NCBI GenBank assembly: GCA_964612565.1
Contig: CAZTDP010000001.1
Span: forward strand, 1-64,000
DNA: 64,000 nt
Source of the DNA: CAZTDP01 sp964612565
Lineage (GTDB): Bacteria > Patescibacteriota > WWE3 > UBA101185 > UBA10185
Reading direction: 5' to 3'
Shown: positions 56,879 to 64,000 of the stretch, piece by piece
Position numbering within the stretch: position 1 is the stretch's first letter
How the letters are laid out: the number at the start of each line of letters is the position of its first letter
The notes under the pieces: generated by a model
What the model saw: only the letters and a program-made list of their open reading frames with translations
Database searches by the model: none
Told to the model about the DNA's origin: nothing
Program-made: the position numbers and the translations under genes

Positions 56879-58423
56879 TCATCGAACCTTGGGCGTGTGA
56901 TATAAATCCTTCATCTTATGACCGAGTAACATTTTTGTTTGTGCCTGTACCCACGGGAAAAACGAGTAAGTTAAAAGATTGAGCATAATTAACGGTCCTT
57001 CTAAAAAAACAAAGATCTTTCTAAAGATGTTCCAATTTTTTGGCATTGGACTTACAAGCTTCATACGATAGTACGTTGCAGGAATTAAAAACACCAAAGT
57101 TATAGTTAGAATTATGCTCATAATGTCGGGAAGGCTGTATGCAAAATTCGACTGCTTAACATAAGGATTTACCAAAGTAACCAAACCAAAACCAAACGTA
57201 ATTAAAAAAACAATATTAATTAAAATTACTCGTCTTTCAATATGTTTAAACATCCAACCCATTTTTTTACTAAAAGGAATACGTTTATTTTTTATAAACT
57301 CCATAACCGAAAGTGGAAAATCAATTGCCCCCCAACCCCACCTTAAAAGCTGCCTATACAAAGCGATGTGTGAATCAATATAATTTTTTCCTTCTACCGC
57401 ATCAGCACTATAAGGAATGTAATGAGGAACTCCGTCAAAATCTCCGTCACGAACAAAAAATGCACGCCAATAAAAAATAGTGTCGTCTACACCAAGTGCA
57501 ACATCCCAGTAATTTGCGTCTATTAAAGTTTGAAGCGACGAAGAATAAGAAGAGAAACTGTCTTTTAGCGCTCCTTTTGTCGCACTCCAATCTGACAAAC
57601 TTCCCATGGTTACGGCATTTGCTTCAATACGCATCATAACCGGCACGCGCCATAAATTGTTATTAAACAAGTGAACTGCCGTCGAATAATAATGGTTATC
57701 TCTTCTGTCGGTGTTTAAATATAAAACTGATAAACGCGAAATGTATTGAGGATTTAAAACGTGGTCGGCATCAATTGTGCTAAAAATATAATTTCTAATA
57801 TTTGCCCCTTCGCTTTGAAGTTGGGAAACTGCGTGCTTTGCGCCCCACGTACGATTTGCCGCCGCGGCTCCAACTGCTTCGCCTTCTATTCCTCGAGGAT
57901 GAACAAATATTAGAAGTCTTTCAAGGTCTTTAACACGATCACCAATTATTTCGCGTACTGTTTTTTCGGTTTCTACAGCATATCTTTCTTCGATCGAATA
58001 AACCAACGTAATTTTTTTAGACGGAAAGGTTTGATTAAAAATACTATTGATAGAGTCTCTTAAAACATGATCGGGCTCGTTCACAGCTGGAATTAATAAA
58101 AAATGTCGTAGAGCATCTTTGCTTTCGGGCTGAGTACGCGGGTCCGGCAAAGAAGAAAAATCCAGCTCATCAAATTCTTTTTTCCAGTCAACTGTTAACT
58201 CTTTTTTATATTTTTGATAACCCGCAATTAAACCTATTGAGTGCCTTGCGGCTAAATAGCTCCAGTACACCGTAAACAAAGTGAGCATGTAAACAATAAT
58301 GCGGGGATGAAATATACCAAGCCAAATGGGCGAGGTTAACAAAAGCCATGTCATTGCTCCTAAGGACATCTCGAGTATTCGATGAACGAGTCTATCGTGT
58401 TTTGTTACAAAAGCGGCAATCAT
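56879..58423 (-). CDS. Membrane-bound family 2 glycosyltransferase
   Basis: 514 residues. Two N-terminal membrane helices, a GT-A domain (about 105-330) with HFLLIPAVNEPDHVLRDSIN and FSTIDADHVLNPQYISRLSV (D-x-D), then two or more C-terminal helices. VDDTIFYWRAF and LLRWGWGAIDF (RW motif similar to Q/RxxRW) resemble cellulose-synthase-like processive enzymes. Probably builds a surface glycan on the lipid carrier. Overlaps tatD by four bases. Confidence 0.85.
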   Translation of the reverse strand: MIAAFVTKHDRLVHRILEMSLGAMTWLLLTSPIWLGIFHPRIIVYMLTLFTVYWSYLAARHSIGLIAGYQKYKKELTVDWKKEFDELDFSSLPDPRTQPESKDALRHFLLIPAVNEPDHVLRDSINSIFNQTFPSKKITLVYSIEERYAVETEKTVREIIGDRVKDLERLLIFVHPRGIEGEAVGAAAANRTWGAKHAVSQLQSEGANIRNYIFSTIDADHVLNPQYISRLSVLYLNTDRRDNHYYSTAVHLFNNNLWRVPVMMRIEANAVTMGSLSDWSATKGALKDSFSSYSSSLQTLIDANYWDVALGVDDTIFYWRAFFVRDGDFDGVPHYIPYSADAVEGKNYIDSHIALYRQLLRWGWGAIDFPLSVMEFIKNKRIPFSKKMGWMFKHIERRVILINIVFLITFGFGLVTLVNPYVKQSNFAYSLPDIMSIILTITLVFLIPATYYRMKLVSPMPKNWNIFRKIFVFLEGPLIMLNLLTYSFFPWVQAQTKMLLGHKMKDLYHTPKVR

Positions 58424-59199
58424 TTTAGTTTAAAAAGTGTGCAAGTGTTTTTGTATGTCCAGTCGGCAATTTCGTCGAATGGTTTTTCCTTTACCTGAGC
58501 GACTTTTTCAGCAACAATTTTAACATATTCAGGATAGTTTGGCTCGCCACGGTGGCCTTGCGGAGGTAAATAAGGAGCGTCTGTTTCAACCAGCAGTCTA
58601 TCCATAGGTATACTTTTTGCAACTTCTACTAAATCTTTTCGTGATGGATACGTAATCATTCCGGAAAATGAAATGTAAAAACCAAGATCTAAATATCTTT
58701 GCGAAGCTTCAAGCGTTGAAGCAAAACAATGAGCAACTCCTCTAAGTTTTTTGCTCTTATGTTTTTCTAAAAGTTTAAAAACCAGGTCGTCGCCGTTTCG
58801 ATTATGTATTATTAAAGGAAGATCGTGCTCTACTGCCAATTCGATTTGCATTTCAAAAACCTTTTCCTGTTCTGCAACATCTCTTCCGCCTTCCCAATTT
58901 GAAATATCTATTCCGCACTCCCCAATACCATAAACCCCTTGTCCAGAATCTAAGATTTCTTCTAGACCCGATCGAAGTTCTTCAACCGTTTTACCCATAT
59001 CTTCATGTGGATAAATAGCAGTTGTTGCAAAAATATTATCGTATTGGGATGCAACTTTTAATGCTAGCTGGCTGTCTTTTAAACTTGTACCTATATTTAT
59101 TAATTTAGTAACACCGGCCTTTTTTGCGTCATTAATAATTAGATCAAGATCTTTTTTGTAATGAGAATGAGGAAGGTGGCAATGCGAGTCGATAAGCAT
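58420..59199 (-). CDS. tatD: TatD-family DNase
   Basis: 259 residues. Metal ligands: IDSHCHLPH (H-x-H), GECGID (Glu), PLIIHNR (His), GVAHCF (His), LLVETDAPYLPP (Asp). Full TIM-barrel length. A metal-dependent deoxyribonuclease thought to act in DNA repair and quality control. TATAGA lies 6 nt before the ATG. Confidence 0.94.
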   Translation of the reverse strand: MLIDSHCHLPHSHYKKDLDLIINDAKKAGVTKLINIGTSLKDSQLALKVASQYDNIFATTAIYPHEDMGKTVEELRSGLEEILDSGQGVYGIGECGIDISNWEGGRDVAEQEKVFEMQIELAVEHDLPLIIHNRNGDDLVFKLLEKHKSKKLRGVAHCFASTLEASQRYLDLGFYISFSGMITYPSRKDLVEVAKSIPMDRLLVETDAPYLPPQGHRGEPNYPEYVKIVAEKVAQVKEKPFDEIADWTYKNTCTLFKLK

Positions 59200-59206
59200 A
59201 GTGTAT

Positions 59207-61060
59207 CTATATTAATGCTTTAAACTCACTACTATCAATTGTTTCTTTTTCTAACAGTTTTTGAGCAATTCTATCGAGTGCTTCGCGGTGTTCTGAAATT
59301 ATCTTTTTGGCTTCTCCGTGAGCCGACCTAACCAACTTTTCAACTTCGGTGTCTATTTTTGCGGCCATTTCTTCGCTTACTTTGTTGCCCTCTTCAATAC
59401 CGCGGGCAAGCCAAAATTCGCCGCCGCCCAAATCGTAAGAAATGGGGCCCAAAGCGCTCATACCATATTCAGCTACCATTTTACGTGCAATCCCGGTGGC
59501 TTTACTGATGTCGTCAGAGGCACCAACGGTTAGTTCGTCAAACACTATCTCTTCCGCGGCGCGGCCTCCAAGCATAGTCGTCATAATAGAATTTAAACGT
59601 GTTTTTGTTTCGTTATAGCGATCTCTTTCGGGTGGAAAACTTGTATGGCCTAAAGAACCGCCCCTGGCAACAATTGAAACTCTATACACAGGATCCATAT
59701 CTTTTACAAAAAATGAAACTAAAGCGTGGCCTGCTTCGTGATAGGCCGTCATTTTTCTTTCTTCTTCGGTTTGCATTGTCTTTCGTTCAGCCCCGATCGT
59801 AACCTTTAAGGCCGCTTCTTCAATATCTTCTTGATCGATTACACTTTTTCCCGCGCGTGCGGCTAAAATTGCGGCCTCGTTTAGCATGTTTTCAATATCG
59901 GCACCGCTAAAACCAACCGTTTTTCTGGCTATTTCTTCGACTTTAATATTTTCGACAACCGGTTTACCTCTCATGTGAATTTTAATGATCTGCTCTCTAT
60001 CCGAAAGATCCGGCAGTGGCACTGTAATTCGGCGGTCAAATCTTCCCGGGCGAACCAATGCGGGGTCTAGCATGTCGGGACGGTTTGTGGCAGCTAACAC
60101 AATAACATCAATTCTGGTGTCAAAACCGTCCATTTCAATTAATATCTGATTTAAGGTTTGTTCCCTCTCGTCGTGGCCACCGCCTATTCCCATACCTCTT
60201 TGGCGGCCAATTGCATCAATTTCGTCTATAAAAATAAGGCTGGGCTGCGCCTCACGAGCCATATTAAATAAATCCCGAACACGCGAAGAACCCACTCCCA
60301 CAAGCATTTCCATAAACTCACTTCCGGCAACCGAAAAGAACGGCACACTTGCCTCGCCTGCAATGGCTTTTGCAAGTAAAGTTTTACCCACTCCCGCGGG
60401 ACCTACGAGTAAAACACCTTTTGGAATTCTAGCGCCGAGTTTGCGGTATTTTTCGGGGTTCTTTAAAAAGTCGACGATCTCTTTCATTTCGGTTTTTGCC
60501 TCTTCATTTCCTGCAACGTCGTCAAAAGTTATTTTTGACTGACCCTTATTAAAAAGCTTTGCTTTGCTTTTACCAAACGACATAATATCGCTTCCGGCAT
60601 TTTTCATTTGTTTAAAAATCAAGAATAAAACTAAAATTGGAAGACCGAACATTAGTATTGGTGTGACAATTTGATCAAAAGTGACTGGGTGTTCAACATT
60701 TATTTTTCCCGAAATTTTTGAGCGGTCGATCTGATTATTTGTTAAAACCTGATCAAAACTAATATCACTTTCTTTTTCTGTATAAACATTTGTACCATCT
60801 TTGAGTTGAGCCTCGATACGATCGCTAATGATTGTAATGTTTGCAACTTTCTCATCTCTGATGTTAGTAAGCAAGTCGTTTAAAGACATTTGTTCAGGTC
60901 GGGGTTTGAGCTCGCTTATGCCCCCGAAGACCATAAAGAATAAAACAATCATAAATATGTAAAAGAAAACATTTCCGAGGGGATTTTTGGGCGGAAAATT
61001 AACAACGAAGTACTTCATTGGATTTTTATTATTTTTATTCTTTTTGGTGTTTTTTACCAT
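59207..61060 (-). CDS. ftsH: ATP-dependent zinc metalloprotease FtsH
   Basis: Start taken at the ATG at 61060; the in-frame ATG at 61072 lies in the TATAAT box. 617 residues: two membrane helices (about 28-47 and 135-154) around an external domain, AAA core with GPAGVGKTLLAKAIAGEA and Walker B SLIFIDEIDAIGRQRGMG, second region of homology ATNRPDMLDPALVRPGRFDR, zinc site HEAGH and the third ligand Asp in ISKATGIARKMV region. It degrades misfolded membrane proteins. Confidence 0.97.
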   Translation of the reverse strand: MVKNTKKNKNNKNPMKYFVVNFPPKNPLGNVFFYIFMIVLFFMVFGGISELKPRPEQMSLNDLLTNIRDEKVANITIISDRIEAQLKDGTNVYTEKESDISFDQVLTNNQIDRSKISGKINVEHPVTFDQIVTPILMFGLPILVLFLIFKQMKNAGSDIMSFGKSKAKLFNKGQSKITFDDVAGNEEAKTEMKEIVDFLKNPEKYRKLGARIPKGVLLVGPAGVGKTLLAKAIAGEASVPFFSVAGSEFMEMLVGVGSSRVRDLFNMAREAQPSLIFIDEIDAIGRQRGMGIGGGHDEREQTLNQILIEMDGFDTRIDVIVLAATNRPDMLDPALVRPGRFDRRITVPLPDLSDREQIIKIHMRGKPVVENIKVEEIARKTVGFSGADIENMLNEAAILAARAGKSVIDQEDIEEAALKVTIGAERKTMQTEEERKMTAYHEAGHALVSFFVKDMDPVYRVSIVARGGSLGHTSFPPERDRYNETKTRLNSIMTTMLGGRAAEEIVFDELTVGASDDISKATGIARKMVAEYGMSALGPISYDLGGGEFWLARGIEEGNKVSEEMAAKIDTEVEKLVRSAHGEAKKIISEHREALDRIAQKLLEKETIDSSEFKALI

Positions 61061-61070
61061 GAGCGAAGGC

Positions 61071-61076
61071 ATTATA
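61071..61076 (-). promoter_or_regulatory. -10 box before ftsH
   Basis: TATAAT on the minus strand, 10 nt before the ATG at 61060, leaving a leader of only a few bases. Confidence 0.6.
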
Positions 61077-61078
61077 CC

Positions 61079-62092
61079 CTAAAAATTCGGAAGCTTCATC
61101 ATATCCTTAACCAAAGCTAAAGTCTCTTGGGCTTCCTGCCTTGTTCTTTTAGCACCACGAGAGAGTATGTCATAAACTTCATCCGTGTGAGCTTCATAAT
61201 AGCTTCTTTTTTCTCTGATCGGGGTCAACAATGTTTCAAGTACTTTTGAGAGCTTTTCTTTTACCTCGACATCTCCAACTGTGCCCTTTGTATATCTATC
61301 CTTTAATTCAGCTACTTCGGCTTTATTTTGATTAAAAACGTCGTGGTAAATGAAAACCGGATTTCCTTCTACTTTTCCCGGATCGTTAGCGTGCAATCGA
61401 TTTGGATCGGTAAACATACTCATAACTTTTTTACGTACAGTTTCGGTGTTGTCACTTAAAAAGATTGCATTGTTTAAACTTTTTGTCATTTTCACATTTC
61501 CATCAGTGCCGACCAGTCTGGGAACACGACCTATAAGTTCTTTGGGCTCAATTAAAGCTTCACCGTAGGTTGAGTTGAACTTTCGAGCAAGTTCTCGGGT
61601 AAGTTCCACATGCGGACTTTGATCTTCACCTACAGGAACAAGATCGGCCCTAACACTTAAAATATCTGACGCCATCATAACCGGAAAGTTTAAAAAACCT
61701 AAAGAGTAGTTATCGCCCAGGTTTTTGTCTCGAATTTCATCTTTTATGGTCGGGTTTCGCAAAATTCTGGTGTACGGAGACAACATTGAAAGGATAATGG
61801 CCAACTCGTAAATCTCGGGTACCGCGGTTTCATTAAAAATGGTGACTTTGTTCGGATCCAGCCCTACCGACAAATTATCAATCGCCACCTGCAGAATCGA
61901 GTCTGAAACAACTGCAGGTTGATCCACATATTTAGGATAGGCCAAAGCGTGAGCATCGGCCAAAATTATAAATGTATCGTATCCGTTTTGAAGCTCGACC
62001 CTATTTTCTAACGAACCAACGTAGTGACCGAGATGAAGTCGGCCTGTAGTATTATCACCTGTTAAAATGCGCTTTTTGTTTGTTTTTGGCAT
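61079..62092 (-). CDS. trpS: Tryptophanyl-tRNA synthetase
   Basis: Start at the ATG at 62092; the open frame extends upstream only through the structured repeat. 337 residues. KRILTGDNTTGRLHLGHYVG is the class I HIGH motif (HLGH), VKMTKSLNNAI the KMSKS motif, and DSPHVELTRELARKFN the tryptophan/ATP region. It charges tRNA-Trp. Confidence 0.97.
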   Translation of the reverse strand: MPKTNKKRILTGDNTTGRLHLGHYVGSLENRVELQNGYDTFIILADAHALAYPKYVDQPAVVSDSILQVAIDNLSVGLDPNKVTIFNETAVPEIYELAIILSMLSPYTRILRNPTIKDEIRDKNLGDNYSLGFLNFPVMMASDILSVRADLVPVGEDQSPHVELTRELARKFNSTYGEALIEPKELIGRVPRLVGTDGNVKMTKSLNNAIFLSDNTETVRKKVMSMFTDPNRLHANDPGKVEGNPVFIYHDVFNQNKAEVAELKDRYTKGTVGDVEVKEKLSKVLETLLTPIREKRSYYEAHTDEVYDILSRGAKRTRQEAQETLALVKDMMKLPNF

Positions 62093-62123
62093 ATATGGAT
62101 AATTTACCACAAAAATAAGGTTT

Positions 62124-62268
62124 TGGTGCCAACACCAGGACTCGGTCACGCGTTCTCGCCTGCTGGCGATCCGCTCGACCCCGCCTCGGCGCCGTCGCGC
62201 CTGCGGCATTCTCGTCCTATTCGCTACCGGTAAAAATTATGGCCACCTTACGGTGACCTTAAATTTTT
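62124..62268 (-). repeat. Structured element behind tRNA-Met, ending in a copy of the tRNA 3' end
   Basis: On the minus strand, directly after the tRNA CCA: a hairpin AAAAATT..GGTCACC-GTAA-GGTGGCC..AATTTTT (62268-62232), then a core opening AGGACGAGAATGCCGC (from 62218) with GGCGC/GCGCC, GGTC/GACC and TCGCC-AGCA-GGCGA, and ending GTGACCGAGTCCTG. The last 21 bp (62144-62124) repeat the tRNA-Met T loop to CCA (62290-62270) exactly. Same layout as the tRNA-Pro element, with stems whose bases differ but still pair. Confidence 0.8.
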
Positions 62269-62269
62269 C

Positions 62270-62346
62270 TGGTGCCAACACCAGGACTCGAACCTGGGAC
62301 CTGTCGCTTATGAAACGACCGCTCTTACCGACTGAGCTATGTTGGC
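62270..62346 (-). tRNA. tRNA-Met(CAT), elongator
   Basis: 77 nt with encoded CCA: acceptor GCCAACA/TGTTGGC, D stem GCTC/GAGC, anticodon stem GTCGT/GCGAC with loop TTCATAA (anticodon CAT), T arm CCAGG-TTCGAGT-CCTGG. A CAT anticodon could also be tRNA-Ile2; methionine is the simpler reading. Confidence 0.93.
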
Positions 62347-62418
62347 CAACAGTTACAACATTATAACTTAAAAAATCGATAGAAAAAAGCGGCTCTAGGC
62401 CGTTACAATGTACTTTAT

Positions 62419-62492
62419 TGGTTGCGGGGCCTGGACTCGAACCAGGACCCCCGGATTATGAGCCCGGTGAGGTGCCATTCCTCCACCCCGCG
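62419..62492 (-). tRNA. Initiator tRNA-fMet(CAT)
   Basis: 74 nt with encoded CCA. The first pair of the acceptor is C-A (CGCGGGG against CCCCGCA), the mark of bacterial initiators, and the anticodon stem CCGGG/TCCGG keeps two of three G-C pairs next to loop CTCATAA (anticodon CAT). No repeat element follows it. Confidence 0.95.
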
Positions 62493-62531
62493 TCAATACG
62501 GTACAAAATCTAACAGATAATCCTTATGTTG

Positions 62532-62930
62532 TCAAAAGAAGAGCCTGTACCACATATACCAAATATCATTCTTTTCAGAGCCGCTAGAGTCTATTAAATC
62601 CTTGTTAACCCCTAAAACCGAGCCGTTTAATACCCGTGAGCCGGTTGCGCTACTATCGGCAAGGCCTTTCGGAACGTACACCTTTTCGCCCGGTTTTATC
62701 ATATTTAGGTCATTTCTGGCACTTTGTTCAACATATTCACTACTTTCCTTGTATTGAATGTCCTTTTTTAGCTCATCTCTTTGGGAAACCAGCTCAAACG
62801 CCCTCTCATTGGCTTCTTGCAGGCGTTTTCTGCTTCCCAGCGCATCAAAACCCGATTTTAAGAAGCTAAAAGACAGCGCCAGCAGTATGACTGTAATGAT
62901 AATTTGTTTTTTTGGACCTTTAGAAGGCAT
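62532..62930 (-). CDS. FtsB/DivIC-like septum protein
   Basis: Start at the ATG at 62930, 7 nt after TATTAT. 132 residues: a short basic cytoplasmic part (MPSKGPKKQ), one membrane helix (IIITVILLALSFSFLKSGF), a coiled coil (RKRLQEANERAFELVSQRDE), then YVEQSARNDLNMIKPGEKVY, the DivIC/FtsB pattern. Part of the division complex at the septum. Lies between the tRNA cluster and the Xer-like gene. Confidence 0.85.
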   Translation of the reverse strand: MPSKGPKKQIIITVILLALSFSFLKSGFDALGSRKRLQEANERAFELVSQRDELKKDIQYKESSEYVEQSARNDLNMIKPGEKVYVPKGLADSSATGSRVLNGSVLGVNKDLIDSSGSEKNDIWYMWYRLFF

Positions 62931-62937
62931 TACGTTG

Positions 62938-62943
62938 ATAATA
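62938..62943 (-). promoter_or_regulatory. -10 box, leaderless start
   Basis: TATTAT on the minus strand, 7 nt before the ATG at 62930. Confidence 0.5.
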
Positions 62944-63064
62944 TTCAAATAATTGACACTTAGCAACCATGGTGCTAATATGCCCTATAGGATTTTCACC
63001 GTACATGATTATTTTTCACTTAAACTGCTAAAATCCACCGTGTTTCTGCCAAAAAGGACAAATT

Positions 63065-63940
63065 ATGTTAAATCTTGAAACAGCGCATAAGAAATTTATT
63101 GAACAACTTAAAAACGAAGGCAAATCTGATGCAACCTTACTTGCTTACAGCAAGGATATAGAACAGCTTATCAGCCACCTCATTGACGAGGGTGTAAACG
63201 CCGTTACCGAAATTGAGCTTACCCACTTAGAAAATTTTATGAAGAAACTAACCAACAATAATTACACACCTAAGTCAGTTTCAAGAAAAACAAACGCTAC
63301 ACGAACTTTTATAAAATACCTTCACGCCGAAGGCCACATTACCGAAAATATATCCTTAGGTTTGAAACACCCTAAACTTGAAACCAAAGCCCCAAGGATT
63401 TTATCTAAATTAGAGTATAGAGCGTTAAGAGACGCAACTAGAAATGACGCCAGAACATACGCAATGATTGAAGTTTTACTTCAAACCGGCGTTACAATTT
63501 CGGAACTTGCAGAAATTAAAATAGAGGACATAAAGTTTGAAGGCGAAACAGGCAGTATGTTTGTCGCAAAAAAGAATAACAAGGATTCTAGAAATATTCC
63601 TTTGAACAAGGCTGTTGTCGAGGCCATCAAAAGCTACATGGATACAGAAAGAAAAGCCGCCTCGGAATCAAAATATCTTTTTATAACCAAAACCGGAAAT
63701 CCTCTTTTGATTAGAAATATTAGATCAACAATTGATAGATACTTTAAAGTTGCAGGTGTTGAACACGCAAAAGTAAACGATTTAAGACACACCTTTGTTG
63801 CGCATCACTTAAAAAGCGGTGTTAACATTTTGTTCTTATCTAAAATCGCTGGTCATAAAAGAATTTCTACAACCGAGAGATACTTGGCATACATCGAAAA
63901 AACAGACGAACAAGACAAAACTGAGCTTAGCGAACTTTAA
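63065..63940 (+). CDS. Tyrosine recombinase (XerC/D-like) with altered catalytic residues
   Basis: 291 residues, the length of XerC/XerD. The N-terminal SAM-like DNA-binding domain (1-100) and catalytic domain (110-290) are both present. Arg241 (NDLRHTF), His264 (AGHKRIS) and Tyr273 (TTERYLAY) are in place, but Arg I is Thr144 (TGVTISE instead of TG.R.SE) and His II is Asn238. AAGGAC precedes the ATG. It could be a lineage-specific Xer acting at dif, or an integrase that works with a partner; loss of Arg I usually kills activity. Confidence 0.82.
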   Translation: MLNLETAHKKFIEQLKNEGKSDATLLAYSKDIEQLISHLIDEGVNAVTEIELTHLENFMKKLTNNNYTPKSVSRKTNATRTFIKYLHAEGHITENISLGLKHPKLETKAPRILSKLEYRALRDATRNDARTYAMIEVLLQTGVTISELAEIKIEDIKFEGETGSMFVAKKNNKDSRNIPLNKAVVEAIKSYMDTERKAASESKYLFITKTGNPLLIRNIRSTIDRYFKVAGVEHAKVNDLRHTFVAHHLKSGVNILFLSKIAGHKRISTTERYLAYIEKTDEQDKTELSEL

Positions 63941-63957
63941 GTATATAATTTCTTTTG

Positions 63958-64000
63958 ATGTCTTATCTTTCTAAAAGACTAGCTGTATTGGTCAACAAGA
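63958..64000 (+). CDS. Start of an open frame running off the window
   Basis: ATG at 63958 opens MSYLSKRLAVLVNK and is still open at the last base. TATAAT at 63943-63948 lies 9 nt before it, in line with the short-leader promoters of this genome. Too short to identify. Confidence 0.4.
   Translation, partial: MSYLSKRLAVLVNK

Noticed and set aside
62093..62209. N-terminal extension of TrpS
   Set aside because: The extra codons are Arg-rich and come from the GC-rich repeat element; the family start is MPKTNKKRILTG at 62092.
1..64000. Recoded UGA (genetic code 25) as in Gracilibacteria
   Set aside because: Several well-recognised genes end at TGA at the expected place with the next gene starting immediately (for example yidC and the SurA-like gene), so UGA is a stop.

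Overview
The window reads as chromosomal DNA of a Candidate Phyla Radiation (Patescibacteria) bacterium, most like the Microgenomates/Katanobacteria side of that group. The reasons are compact, AT-rich, mostly overlapping genes; minimal versions of universal proteins (a 618-residue AlaS with no C-terminal domain, a 112-residue TsaB, a MiaB with no TRAM domain); an SDR-DUF4012 fusion; a PrgI/split-VirB4 cluster; and almost no biosynthetic genes. TGA acts as a stop, so the Gracilibacteria/Absconditabacteria code is excluded. The phylum call is inference; no 16S gene is present. There are two 100-N scaffold gaps (15499-15598 and 19384-19483), and the first looks like an artefact.

Region 1-5.6 kb is an accessory island, all on the minus strand. 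It holds the N-terminus of a serine recombinase (cut by the window edge), a filamentous-phage gene II/X-like replication initiator, a small overlapping ORF, a membrane-anchored winged-helix protein, and a redox/transport set (thioredoxin-CcdA fusion, thioredoxin, YibE/F, DUF134, DUF5320). It is bounded on the right by one copy of a structured repeat (5684-5826).

Region 5.9-17.3 kb holds small housekeeping and envelope genes: tag, NUDIX, SurA-like, cupin phosphoglucose isomerase, bcp, uppS, DUF167, a KamB/NpmA-like 16S rRNA A1408 methyltransferase, and an Nramp relative. Region 17.4-31.9 kb holds tRNA-Pro with a structured element, VKOR plus a circularly permuted DsbA-like protein, sugar and glycosyl transfer genes, tsaE/tsaB, ftsEX with an EnvC-like/C39 protein, mltG, rnpB, miaA and miaB. 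Region 32-35.2 kb is the rpmH-rnpA-yidD-yidC-jag-dnaN block. Region 35.2-43 kb is VirB4/PrgI plus SDR-DUF4012. Region 43-49 kb holds a Wzz-like protein, RNase H, a nucleotidyltransferase, groESL under CIRCE, alaS and tRNA-Cys. Region 49-59 kb is surface polymer synthesis (PEGA/SH3, O-antigen ligase, UbiA, WecA-like, GT2). Region 59-64 kb holds tatD, ftsH, trpS, two tRNA genes, an FtsB-like protein and a Xer-like recombinase.

The most unusual signals are listed here. (1) A family of about 140-bp structured elements: two copies sit directly behind tRNA genes and end in an exact 21-bp copy of that tRNA's own 3' end, and a third copy is an orphan. (2) A tandem 33-bp palindromic repeat, with compensating changes in both stems, inserted in frame in an O-antigen ligase, with relatives at 54.8 kb. 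(3) A circularly permuted DsbA next to VKOR. (4) An A1408 aminoglycoside-resistance-type methyltransferase. (5) Many promoters whose -10 box lies 6-8 nt before the start codon, implying leaderless mRNAs. (6) RNase P RNA with a duplicated CR-V strand.
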